DNA from: Minisyncoccota bacterium | GTDB taxonomy: Bacteria; Patescibacteriota; Minisyncoccia; Phycocordibacterales; PALSA-1337 | Assembly (NCBI GenBank): GCA_028713005.1 | Contig: JAQTPC010000007.1 | Coordinates: 1 to 46,281 of the forward strand | Reading direction: 5' to 3' | DNA length: 46,281 nucleotides | In this document: positions 8,508 through 16,091 of the stretch, piece by piece | How positions within the stretch are numbered: the first letter of the stretch is position 1 | Layout: each line of letters starts with the position of its first letter | The notes under the pieces: model-generated | Seen by the model: only the letters and a program-made list of their open reading frames with translations | The model's database searches: none | Told to the model about the DNA's origin: nothing | Program-made: the position numbers and the translations under genes

Positions 8508-8536
8508 ATAAAAACCCCGCTCTTTTCAAAGCGGGG
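8508..8536 (-). terminator. Terminator after substrate-binding/OmpA gene
   Basis: CCCCGC (8515-8520) pairs with GCGGGG (8531-8536), extended inward by a CTTT/AAAG-like stem, with a T run on the transcript. Confidence 0.88.
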
Positions 8537-8566
8537 CTGCTCACATTAAAAATATGAGCGTTGTAT

Positions 8567-10132
8567 TCAATACGTGTCCATAAGCAGGACAACTTCAACT
8601 CGCGGGAGGCGATACCCGTATGCACGATCAGTCTCGCCAGGAATGCGCGGGAGCGGCTTGGTTCCTCCCAGGCCCTCAGCATGGATACGATTTTCATCGA
8701 TACCATACGTGACCGCAAGGTAACGCGCCACTGATTGCGCACGTGCGAGGGATAATTCCCTGTTTGCATCTGTGTCTCCACGAATGTCAGAGTGTCCTCG
8801 AACGCCAATCCGGAAGTTGGGATACCGTTTCATCTTATCTGCAATCTGATCGATTGCTTCCTTGCCTTCGAGGGTGAGCTCGTCGGTGCCAGACTGGAAC
8901 TTGATCGGCTCCACCTTCAGCGTTCCAACGTCTCGCAAACGAGCCCATTGAGCATCAGATAGAACTACGAATTGCGTCGCGGCCGTCGTTGCAGCACCGG
9001 TCGAAACGTCAAACCCTACTCTCGTAGCGCTTGCGAACAGATCGACGATGAAGTCGCTCTTGGTGAGCATGAGCGGATTTTCATCCGGGATCGGATTGCG
9101 ATCCACATCGCCCACCTGACGGAGTATGCCAACCACCCCCTCAATCGTATCAGTCAGCGCATGATGAGGTATCGTGCCTGCGGTTTGCGCAGACTCGACA
9201 CCGAACCATTCACGGGCATTGTCCGTGAGATTGACCCACGACACACCCTTGATCATTTGAGCCGCAGAGGATTGATCCACATGAAGCTCATCCGAAAGCT
9301 CTTTCTCAAGATCGCTCGGATTGTCCGAATAATACTTAAGCACATGGAAGTAAGTCCGAAGCAGCTGTTGGACCACTTCTGGATGTGACATCATCGTGTC
9401 TCTGTTCACCAGAAGGACATCCACGATGACATGCGACGTTCTCTCACTTCCCAGGAGCTTGCCGATACCGGGCATCGCTAAAGCTTTTGAGACTTGCGGT
9501 TCCCAGAGAGTCGCAATGGAGACTTCGTGGCGCTTGAGCTTGTCGAGCGCATCGTCAGATCCATTTGCAAAAACCTTCAGAGTTGATGTTTTCGTTCGAA
9601 GAAACGGGATGTCAAAGTCGACGCCGGCCACCTTCACGAGATGCGCCGAGGGCGAATCTGGAGTAAAGGCGATCTTCTTGGTCACATTGTTCCGCAATGC
9701 ATCGAGCGAAGCGATCTCATTCGTATAGGCGACGATTGCATCGCCACCTTTCGATTCATCGATCACACAAGCGATGACAGCAGGATAACTGACGGCTGCT
9801 CCATTGAGGACGTAGGCATCCACCGTGCACACCGCCAGATTGACAGTGTTTTCGGACAGATGCTTCATGCGAGCAGAATAATCCGCTCCATCATTTTGAC
9901 AGTCCACGAGATACCCTTGTTCGAGCATCTCTTTTTTGAGCCGTTGCGAGCGAAGCGGAAAATATCCGACCCAGTCGTCAACAGCGATAGTGATCTTGCC
10001 TTTCGTTGCTTTCGCATCCGACATCTTTTTTTGGAAATACTTCGTCACATGAGGACGGACAAATTTCCAGCCACCGATGCCGAGCAGGGACAGAACTACA
10101 AGCCATATAATAAGCTTGGTTGTGGTTTTCAT
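8567..10132 (-). CDS. Membrane-anchored NMT1-like solute-binding protein fused to OmpA domain
   Basis: This 521-aa protein has one N-terminal membrane helix (residues ~6-24, no clear cleavage site). A periplasmic-binding-protein domain of the SsuA/NMT1 type follows (DDWVGYFPL, LAVCTVDAYV, ATLWEPQVSKA; ~residues 40-330). The end is an OmpA-like peptidoglycan-binding domain (~410-520; GHSDIRGDTDANRELSLARAQSV holds the usual Asp and Arg contacts). The frame is open 25 codons further upstream, but MKTTTKLIIW at 10132 is the sensible start. It should sit on the outer face of the cytoplasmic membrane, gripping cell wall and sampling a small ligand. It has no permease of its own, so a sensor role is more likely than uptake. 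Confidence 0.88.
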   Translation of the reverse strand: MKTTTKLIIWLVVLSLLGIGGWKFVRPHVTKYFQKKMSDAKATKGKITIAVDDWVGYFPLRSQRLKKEMLEQGYLVDCQNDGADYSARMKHLSENTVNLAVCTVDAYVLNGAAVSYPAVIACVIDESKGGDAIVAYTNEIASLDALRNNVTKKIAFTPDSPSAHLVKVAGVDFDIPFLRTKTSTLKVFANGSDDALDKLKRHEVSIATLWEPQVSKALAMPGIGKLLGSERTSHVIVDVLLVNRDTMMSHPEVVQQLLRTYFHVLKYYSDNPSDLEKELSDELHVDQSSAAQMIKGVSWVNLTDNAREWFGVESAQTAGTIPHHALTDTIEGVVGILRQVGDVDRNPIPDENPLMLTKSDFIVDLFASATRVGFDVSTGAATTAATQFVVLSDAQWARLRDVGTLKVEPIKFQSGTDELTLEGKEAIDQIADKMKRYPNFRIGVRGHSDIRGDTDANRELSLARAQSVARYLAVTYGIDENRIHAEGLGGTKPLPRIPGETDRAYGYRLPRVEVVLLMDTY

Positions 10133-10197
10133 AGGATAGTAAGCCTTTCTATTTTTGAGTTGAATTGTTGTCGAGGTGCACAAAATATACTGGTGTA

Positions 10198-10226
10198 TGA
10201 ATAACATATTAAAATTGAAAAGTCAA
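10198..10226 (-). promoter_or_regulatory. Promoter of membrane-anchored binding/OmpA gene
   Basis: On the minus strand TTGACT (10221-10226), 17 nt, TATTCA (10198-10203). Confidence 0.45.
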
Positions 10227-10253
10227 GTATGTGCTTACGGTGCTCTAGAAAAT

Positions 10254-10283
10254 AAAAAAGCCCCTTCGCTTTCGCAAAGGGGC
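10254..10283 (-). terminator. Terminator after vWA lipoprotein gene
   Basis: GCCCCTT (10260-10266) pairs with AAGGGGC (10277-10283), with CTTTTTTATTTT after it on the transcript. Confidence 0.9.
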
Positions 10284-10309
10284 AATAAACGTACCGTTGC
10301 CGGTGTCGC

Positions 10310-11041
10310 TTATTTATCGAACTTTTCTGATTCTGCCGTAACAGCCTTGAAGCCTTTTTTCACTTCTTCTGGGCTTTGAGCATCGGTGTAGTAAGTCTTA
10401 CCCCGCTGGTTCAGACTGTGTCCTTCGCCGATACAGAAGCCGATCGTATGGATAACGACAGGCGTCTTATTGACCTGCGCGATCAGTCCATTTTCAGAGT
10501 CACTCGCCTCGCCATCGGTGATGATGACGATATGGTATTCTCCGTAGCCCAGCTGCTTTGCGCGTTGCTCCTCGAGGCGGCCAAATGCGAACTTAACACA
10601 TTCATACAATGGCGTGCCATTATTAGCGCGCACTGCATTGACTTGATCTTCGAAACCGCGCCGATTGCTTGTCCCAAGAACAGCGCGCTCTGAAATGCCA
10701 GCATTATCGAACACAACCAACCCGATGTTATCGGATGCATTCAAGCTTCGCTCAAAATCGATCACCGCTTTTTTAGCGACTTCAATCTTGGTCGAATTTC
10801 CTGAACACTGGATTTCGTTCATCGAACCGCTTCCGTCGAGCACAATATAGAAATTGCGCCGAAGAAGGTTTGACTCCACTTGAGGTGCTCCGCTGGTAGA
10901 AGCTGTTGCTTGTCCCGCCTGCTCCGGAGGAGCTTGCGGGGATGAGGGCGGAGGCGCTGTCTGAACGGTCGTCGGTTCACATCCCACAATAAAGATCGTG
11001 AGAGCCAACACCAGTAATGAATAAGGTTTGAACTTTTTCAT
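10310..11041 (-). CDS. von Willebrand A domain lipoprotein
   Basis: This 243-aa lipoprotein has a signal peptide ending in lipobox FIVGC (Cys21). A Pro/Gln/Ser-rich linker (~25-58) and a vWA domain follow. The metal-ion site is complete: DGSGS at 69-73, the threonine in NNGTPLYE near 143, and TDGEAS near 177. Such domains bind partners through Mg2+ and often work with AAA ATPases, one of which is encoded two genes on. It starts 18 nt after the upstream binding-protein/OmpA gene, so the two share a transcript. Placement outside the cytoplasm makes a sensor or scaffold role likely; its partner is inference. Confidence 0.9.
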   Translation of the reverse strand: MKKFKPYSLLVLALTIFIVGCEPTTVQTAPPPSSPQAPPEQAGQATASTSGAPQVESNLLRRNFYIVLDGSGSMNEIQCSGNSTKIEVAKKAVIDFERSLNASDNIGLVVFDNAGISERAVLGTSNRRGFEDQVNAVRANNGTPLYECVKFAFGRLEEQRAKQLGYGEYHIVIITDGEASDSENGLIAQVNKTPVVIHTIGFCIGEGHSLNQRGKTYYTDAQSPEEVKKGFKAVTAESEKFDK

Positions 11042-11059
11042 AATATGTAATGTTGGAGT

Positions 11060-12787
11060 TTACTTCACCGGAGTGAACAGCTCTGATTCAGCTTCCACGT
11101 TGGCGACACGGAATACAACGCGCATGTTTGCGCGCCATTCCGCTTCATTCAGTGATGGGAGTGGCTGACCTTTGAACGGGCCGGTTTTCTCCACGCCCTT
11201 CTTCGGCTTCATGCACCCTTGGCCCACGGTCGTGATTTGACTCTCGTCAAGCTTCACACCTTGACTAGTGGCGAACGCAACTAACTCCTCCTTTACGCGG
11301 TTCGCGCGTTTGAGAGAAGTGTTTATATTCACCTGCATGATCTGTTTGAGCTCAAGCTGCGGCGTATTTTCACTGCGTAGTGCCGACAAGTATTTGTTCG
11401 GGTCAGTGTGACCCTCGACCGTTAGGATGGCGCCGCTATACGTGGACACCATCTCTATCACCTTGGTGAACTGATCAGCATACTTTGACGAATCAAAGTC
11501 CGCCATGTTCGGTTCAAATTGGATCTCGAAGGTGAACACGCTATTAAGCGCATCGCCCTTCTTTGCAACGAGAGCCGCAACGGCACCTGCATCGAACCGC
11601 GGACTTTCAGCCTCAACGGCCGTATTCCGCAATCCTTGCTTGATCTTGCTGTAGTCGAACCCTGCGCTGGCAAGCGTCGTCTTGCTCGAAAGCAAGCCAA
11701 GCGCGATGAGCGCAGTCTGATTTTCAGATGAGATCTTGTCGAAACGCCGTGGATAGCTCGAGTCACTGAAGAACTTGATGTTCCCCTGATACCCGACGAA
11801 CGTGCAGCCATCCAAGAGACCCTTGGCATCATTGACCGCATCCTTGCTATCCAAATACACGAACGCTGCCTGCGTCATGAACTTGTCGTATTCTGCCTTG
11901 CGGGCAGAACTTTTCGACAGGTCAGCGAGCTGTTCCTGCGCATTCATCAATGCATTCACAAACGCCTCGACTTCCGCAGGATGAGCCGCGAGGTAGTCAG
12001 AGCGAACCGCATACACATCAGCGATGACGTGGTCAGCAGTTTTTGTGGACATCAAGTAATGCGCACCCTTCACAGATTTTTCCGCACCAGTGCCAACCTT
12101 TCCAGGTCCGCCAGTGAGATTATCTGCGTCAGGCGAGATGCAAAATACCGCATCAACAGAAGGGTCAGCACGGAAGGCGGCATCCGGACTATCGTCCGTG
12201 CCAGTGATATCCTTCACATATTTGATCGTGACATCTTTGACGTCCACACCTGCATCCTTCAGGGTTTGCACCATGAAGTCCACATGCGGTCCATATGCTT
12301 GCACGACGATTGTCTTCCCTCTCAGGTCCGACGCATCCTTGACGGATGGACGGACAACGAGCACATCTCCACCAGACGACCATGTCATCTGGTATACGAC
12401 CACCGGACGAAGCCTCGGGTCCTTGAGGGCCGAGAGCGACTGATTGATCATACCGAGCGTGCCGCGAATGTAAGGGGTAGTGCCGGCGATGTAGTCCTTG
12501 ACCTGATCAGCAAAAACGTCCTTGCGGATGATTTTGAAATCAAGTTTTTGGGCAGCAAACAAACTGTTCGGCTGTGTCTTCACATCACCACCATTTGCCA
12601 GCAAAGTTGCCACGTCGCCACCCCAGGTAATGACCGGGAGCGGAATCGTGCCAGACTTCACATCACCAACTTTCGCTGTCACCACTTGTGACAACTGCTT
12701 GTTCTCGACGTATTGAGCCGCGTTCACACGCAGTGCAACCGTCGCCAGTAGAAGGAGCGCCGCAAAGGACGCCATCATTTTTTTCAT
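11060..12787 (-). CDS. Secreted NMT1-like solute-binding protein fused to OmpA domain
   Basis: This 575-aa protein begins with a signal peptide (cut likely after RVNAA). A binding-protein domain of the NMT1/PhnD type follows (~25-330; WGGDVATLLANGG, DLRGKTIVVQAYGPH, AVFCISPDADN). The C-terminal OmpA-like domain (~410-570) has EGHTD and, after an insertion of about 20 residues, the peptidoglycan-contact helix NTSLKRANRVKEEL. Unlike the related gene at 8567-10132, the N-terminus is a cleavable signal, so wall attachment rests on the OmpA domain. First gene of a two-gene unit with the vWA lipoprotein; ribosome binding site AGAAAGGTAACG. Confidence 0.87.
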   Translation of the reverse strand: MKKMMASFAALLLLATVALRVNAAQYVENKQLSQVVTAKVGDVKSGTIPLPVITWGGDVATLLANGGDVKTQPNSLFAAQKLDFKIIRKDVFADQVKDYIAGTTPYIRGTLGMINQSLSALKDPRLRPVVVYQMTWSSGGDVLVVRPSVKDASDLRGKTIVVQAYGPHVDFMVQTLKDAGVDVKDVTIKYVKDITGTDDSPDAAFRADPSVDAVFCISPDADNLTGGPGKVGTGAEKSVKGAHYLMSTKTADHVIADVYAVRSDYLAAHPAEVEAFVNALMNAQEQLADLSKSSARKAEYDKFMTQAAFVYLDSKDAVNDAKGLLDGCTFVGYQGNIKFFSDSSYPRRFDKISSENQTALIALGLLSSKTTLASAGFDYSKIKQGLRNTAVEAESPRFDAGAVAALVAKKGDALNSVFTFEIQFEPNMADFDSSKYADQFTKVIEMVSTYSGAILTVEGHTDPNKYLSALRSENTPQLELKQIMQVNINTSLKRANRVKEELVAFATSQGVKLDESQITTVGQGCMKPKKGVEKTGPFKGQPLPSLNEAEWRANMRVVFRVANVEAESELFTPVK

Positions 12788-12884
12788 ATCGATCGTTACC
12801 TTTCTTTTTTGCTTAGTTATGGTTGATTGTTCTCTGTGTCTTGACAGAATTGTATGAAGTTGTCAACGAACACACTTGAAAAGC

Positions 12885-12961
12885 AAACTAACAAAGAAAT
12901 GACGATTTGTCAAGTTCATCTATTTGACCAACTTGACATAAGTGTAGTCATGTATAAGTAT
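12885..12961. promoter_or_regulatory. Divergent promoters with palindromic -35 boxes
   Basis: Leftward: TTGACA (12908-12913), 17 nt, TAGTTT (12885-12890), for the binding/OmpA-vWA unit. Rightward: TTGACA (12933-12938), then TATAAG or AAGTAT (12953-12961), for the 179-aa gene. The two -35 boxes lie in a 9-bp inverted repeat (TGTCAAGTT at 12908-12916, AACTTGACA at 12930-12938) with a 13-nt spacer. A dimeric regulator bound there would control both directions. The same TTGACA-17-TAGTTT promoter recurs before the ligase gene. Confidence 0.65.
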
Positions 12962-12999
12962 ATGGTCTGAGTTCAACTTGAACATTACCAATACAAACT

Positions 13000-13539
13000 A
13001 TGAAAGCCCTTGTCCTCACTCGACGGACGCGCCTACCAGCGTCAATCCGTCTTTCTCTCAATGCGACCTCGATTCAGTTCGTGGTAGGCGAAATCACCAA
13101 TGCTAAACCGGCTGATGCGGTGATGTCATTGCAAAAGCTGATCAACAGCAGTTCCCCTGACATCATTGCGATTGATGGTGACTATGGTTCCGACGATGCG
13201 CGTCTGTGGCGCGAGCTGTCAGAGCTCACCATCGCAAAACTCCGTCTGCGGATCTTGTCGGGAATCGGGTTACCGGAAAGCCTTAAACTTCTCAGGCTGG
13301 CCAATGCAGTCAAAGATGAAACCTACAACATTGTCATCTTCATTGAACAGCCCAGCGACGGCCTTCGTGCAGAACTCCGTCAACTAGGCGCCTTATGGGT
13401 CTGGCCGACGCTGCACAAGCCATCGGGACTGGAGACTTCATTCCACAAGACCATCACGGGGGCACGCAGCGTTGCAGCTGGCCTATGTGATCTTGTCGCC
13501 GCCGGATTGAAGGCTTTTGAAAAAGTCGGCGCCAAATAA
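13000..13539 (+). CDS. Unknown 179-aa alpha/beta protein, possibly receiver-like
   Basis: I do not recognise this protein. Strands and helices alternate (FVVGEIT, then DIIAIDGDYGSDD near residue 55, LRLRILSGIG, YNIVIFIEQ, ALWVWPT), which recalls the fold of response-regulator receivers or P-loop-free Rossmann domains. No DNA-binding part is visible. It is the only gene of the block on the plus strand, divergent from the binding/OmpA-vWA unit across a palindromic promoter, and it ends at its own terminator. That layout suits a regulator of the block, but this is inference. Confidence 0.7.
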   Translation: MKALVLTRRTRLPASIRLSLNATSIQFVVGEITNAKPADAVMSLQKLINSSSPDIIAIDGDYGSDDARLWRELSELTIAKLRLRILSGIGLPESLKLLRLANAVKDETYNIVIFIEQPSDGLRAELRQLGALWVWPTLHKPSGLETSFHKTITGARSVAAGLCDLVAAGLKAFEKVGAK

Positions 13540-13553
13540 TCTGTTTCACTCAC

Positions 13554-13585
13554 ATCTCCCTAGATTCGTCTGGGGAGATTTTTAT
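13554..13585 (+). terminator. Terminator after 179-aa gene
   Basis: ATCTCCC (13554-13560) pairs with GGGAGAT (13573-13579), followed by TTTTTATAT. Confidence 0.85.
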
Positions 13586-13586
13586 A

Positions 13587-13616
13587 TAAAAACCCCGCCA
13601 AAAAGATCTGGCGGGG
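13587..13616 (-). terminator. Terminator after ligase-like gene
   Basis: CCCCGCCA (13593-13600) pairs with TGGCGGGG (13609-13616). It faces the plus-strand terminator just before it. It matches 1187-1215 with a single base change. Confidence 0.9.
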
Positions 13617-13626
13617 GCTGAAGGAA

Positions 13627-15456
13627 CTAGGTTTTTTTATCACGCTTTTTATTGCGCGGCGGCGTATGCTTCCGAGCAATCACATTGATCGTGCGATAGT
13701 CAGTAGTGTGGCATTTGTCATGCCGCACACGCTCAGCGAAGTTGTTCGAGAAACAATACGATTCACCAGGATACCATGAATGGAGTCCGGCGACATACGA
13801 ACATGTTCCCCACTTCAAGTTGAACACCTTCACCTCGAGGATGAGGGGCGTTGCAAGTGATACGAGGAACTGCGGTTTCTTGAGCCGGTTGCTCCGCTCT
13901 TTGACCTCACCTGCGATCGAGAAGTAATTCTTAAACTTCTTCTTCCGTGCTTCATCGAGCACATCAATGGTTTTGAAGAACTCGACCTTGCTGTGGATGA
14001 ACTTACGCACGATGGTGTCGTGCTTCATTTCGCGAGCAAGATACAGTTCACGGTCTTTGACGAACACTTGATACAGTCGCCAGAGATCGTAGCCACGCGG
14101 AATATTTTCGAGGATGTCCGCGATGCTGTGGTCATATGCATGCGATGGATAGGCTTTAGTCAGATACGGAAGCATACTTTCGCCAACCATGAGATAGGCC
14201 TCGTGGAGCGAATGAATGTATTCGTCTGCTGAGACATTGCCCTGTCGATCATGAACGATGCGAGCAATCTCGAGACGTAATGTCGTGGACCGGTCGGACT
14301 GCCCTTCAGTCTTGATCTGCACACCATCAGGGTCAAGGTTGACTCTGGTCGCCGGAACATATGTTTTGAGCGACGTATCGTAGAGACCCATGAGTGCACC
14401 GGTGATATTTTCTGCCACCGGTCCAAGTGCCGTATCATTGAGATACAAACCAAGCACTGCCATATCGACGGTCTCATACTCTTTGAGCTTAGCACCGTGG
14501 GGAGCCAAGACTGAATGTCCCGACTCATTCCACCGCGACTGGACGACGCACACACCCTCTTCGCCTGCCTGGCGCTTGAGAGCGACATACGCATCCAGCT
14601 CAGCAGGATTATTGACGATCTGCTTTTCAGCAACCGTTGCCTGCAATCCACGCTCAGTCATATATGCACTGAGCTCAGCGAGTAACTCGTCGATGATGCG
14701 ATAGTTTATCGGCAGCTTCGAGAGCGTGATCATCCGTTGCATCTGGAGGATGCGAGGCTCGCCCCATGTCTTGGGATGAGCGATCGCAAAGAGTCCATGG
14801 AATGCAAGCATGAGCTCGAGATGCGGATGAGGAGCGCCAGCCAGATCAAAGATGATCGGGTTGGCCAGATACGCAGCAAGTTTTTCCGGATCGAGACGGT
14901 TCGTGCCCGGCTTGGGCCACGACGACGGACCCGATAGACGGATGTCCTGCAATGCATTGAGTGCTGCATTGTGTTTGAGCAGTTTGGGGATGAGCTCAGT
15001 GTCTCCGATCATACACGGCAACTGTTTGAAGGTGTCCGTGAGCTCAGGGAACATCCGCGGATCATATGGCGTGAACTGACGACTGAATGCCGCCGTGATG
15101 CCGGGACCCCGATGCATCTGCAAACGGAACCCATTGAGTTTGACCGATGCCCGCGTGTAGCGAACATCTTTTTCGTGGCCCTTTCCGGAGCCGAAGAATA
15201 ACTCATTGGCCGAATCGATGAACATCGGATTGAGCGAAGCGATCGGACGACCGACTGTAGGGATGATGCCATCAATATACACCGCGCGCTGATAGGCAAA
15301 GAAGTTGACGATGTCCGTCTCACTCTTGCCTGCCAGGTCTGGGATATACCGACTGATCTCGTCTTGCAAGAACTGCTCAGGAGCAGTGTTGCCGAGAAGA
15401 CCGAGCATGTATCCGCTGACGCGGTCATGCATTTCCTGACTGATGAATTTTGACAT
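13627..15456 (-). CDS. ATP-dependent DNA/RNA ligase-like protein with variant motif I
   Basis: This 609-aa protein fits the order of nucleotidyltransferase ligase motifs. Motif I is SVKLNGFRLQMHR near residue 104 (K106 the likely AMP-accepting lysine; the usual KxDG reads KLNG). An SRQ segment follows, then motif III GDTELI near 152, a IIIa-like FHGLFAI near 225, motif IV EEGVCVV near 299, and motif V GAKLKEYETVDMAVLG near 325. About 95 N-terminal residues and 250 C-terminal residues do not match a standard ligase by eye; the tail is basic (PPRNKKRDKK). Single-gene unit with a TTGACA-17-TAGTTT promoter. The Asp-to-Asn change might weaken or alter activity. Could be a DNA repair or RNA end-joining enzyme tied to stress. 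Confidence 0.6.
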   Translation of the reverse strand: MSKFISQEMHDRVSGYMLGLLGNTAPEQFLQDEISRYIPDLAGKSETDIVNFFAYQRAVYIDGIIPTVGRPIASLNPMFIDSANELFFGSGKGHEKDVRYTRASVKLNGFRLQMHRGPGITAAFSRQFTPYDPRMFPELTDTFKQLPCMIGDTELIPKLLKHNAALNALQDIRLSGPSSWPKPGTNRLDPEKLAAYLANPIIFDLAGAPHPHLELMLAFHGLFAIAHPKTWGEPRILQMQRMITLSKLPINYRIIDELLAELSAYMTERGLQATVAEKQIVNNPAELDAYVALKRQAGEEGVCVVQSRWNESGHSVLAPHGAKLKEYETVDMAVLGLYLNDTALGPVAENITGALMGLYDTSLKTYVPATRVNLDPDGVQIKTEGQSDRSTTLRLEIARIVHDRQGNVSADEYIHSLHEAYLMVGESMLPYLTKAYPSHAYDHSIADILENIPRGYDLWRLYQVFVKDRELYLAREMKHDTIVRKFIHSKVEFFKTIDVLDEARKKKFKNYFSIAGEVKERSNRLKKPQFLVSLATPLILEVKVFNLKWGTCSYVAGLHSWYPGESYCFSNNFAERVRHDKCHTTDYRTINVIARKHTPPRNKKRDKKT

Positions 15457-15524
15457 AGGTAGCCTCTTTTTCTTTCGTTTGTTTCGTTGTTTCTTGTTGT
15501 AAATATTTCAGATATTCTAAAAAT

Positions 15525-15553
15525 AAACTACCATAAAAATAGAGTCGTGTCAA
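15525..15553 (-). promoter_or_regulatory. Promoter of ligase-like gene
   Basis: On the minus strand TTGACA (15548-15553), 17 nt, TAGTTT (15525-15530); the same boxes and spacing as at 12885-12913. The ATG at 15456 has AGAGGCT before it. Confidence 0.75.
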
Positions 15554-15572
15554 AACATTATTCACGAGTCTT

Positions 15573-16007
15573 TTATAACTCACCCTGCCCCACTCTCCTG
15601 AGCTCAGCTCGGAGCTTCTTCCACTCAGGGATAGTTTCGCCTACCAGATTCCAAAAAGACTTTGCATGATTGAATTCTTTTACATGGCAGATCTCATGCA
15701 CGATGACATAGTCCTGCTGGGCTGGCGCGAGAAAGACGAGCTTATAATTAAAATTCAAATTCCCCTTTCTCGAACATGAGCCCCAACGACTGCGTTGATT
15801 GCGGATAGCGATTTTACCAACTGAAATACCGTGACGTGAACCATAGTACTGCATGAAATGAGCGATGCGTGCATGTACGAGTGCACGTGCCGCTTCTTTG
15901 TTAGCGAGATAGAGCTTGTGGCTACGAGTATGGAAAATAGATCGGCGGAGGATGATCGGACGTGGACGAGTAATTCGAAAAAATGACCGCGTAGAAAAAA
16001 ATTTCAT
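15573..16007 (-). CDS. YgjP-like (DUF45) zinc metallopeptidase domain protein
   Basis: This 144-aa protein has the DUF45/YgjP core: RSRWGSCSRKGNLNFNYKL, then VIVHEICHVKEFNHAKSFW. The zinc ligands are the two histidines of HEICH and the later histidine of NHAKSFW, with Glu as catalytic base. Family members are small cytoplasmic metalloproteins of uncertain role. The frame is open 40 codons further, but a TATAAT box (16014-16019) ends 6 nt before the ATG at 16007, which points to a leaderless start there. Divergent from the phosphatase gene. Confidence 0.82.
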   Translation of the reverse strand: MKFFSTRSFFRITRPRPIILRRSIFHTRSHKLYLANKEAARALVHARIAHFMQYYGSRHGISVGKIAIRNQRSRWGSCSRKGNLNFNYKLVFLAPAQQDYVIVHEICHVKEFNHAKSFWNLVGETIPEWKKLRAELRRVGQGEL

Positions 16008-16013
16008 GCGATG

Positions 16014-16052
16014 ATTATAGCATTTGACAATCAATATATAAGCGCGTAATTT
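16014..16052. promoter_or_regulatory. Overlapping divergent promoters
   Basis: Minus strand: TATAAT (16014-16019) directly before the DUF45 gene. Plus strand: TTGACA (16024-16029), 17 nt, TAATTT (16047-16052), for the phosphatase gene, which has a 40-nt leader and AAAGGAC ribosome binding site. The two promoters abut and may compete. Confidence 0.7.
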
Positions 16053-16091
16053 AAAATCAGAAACAAACAACAAAGAAAGGACATTGTAATT

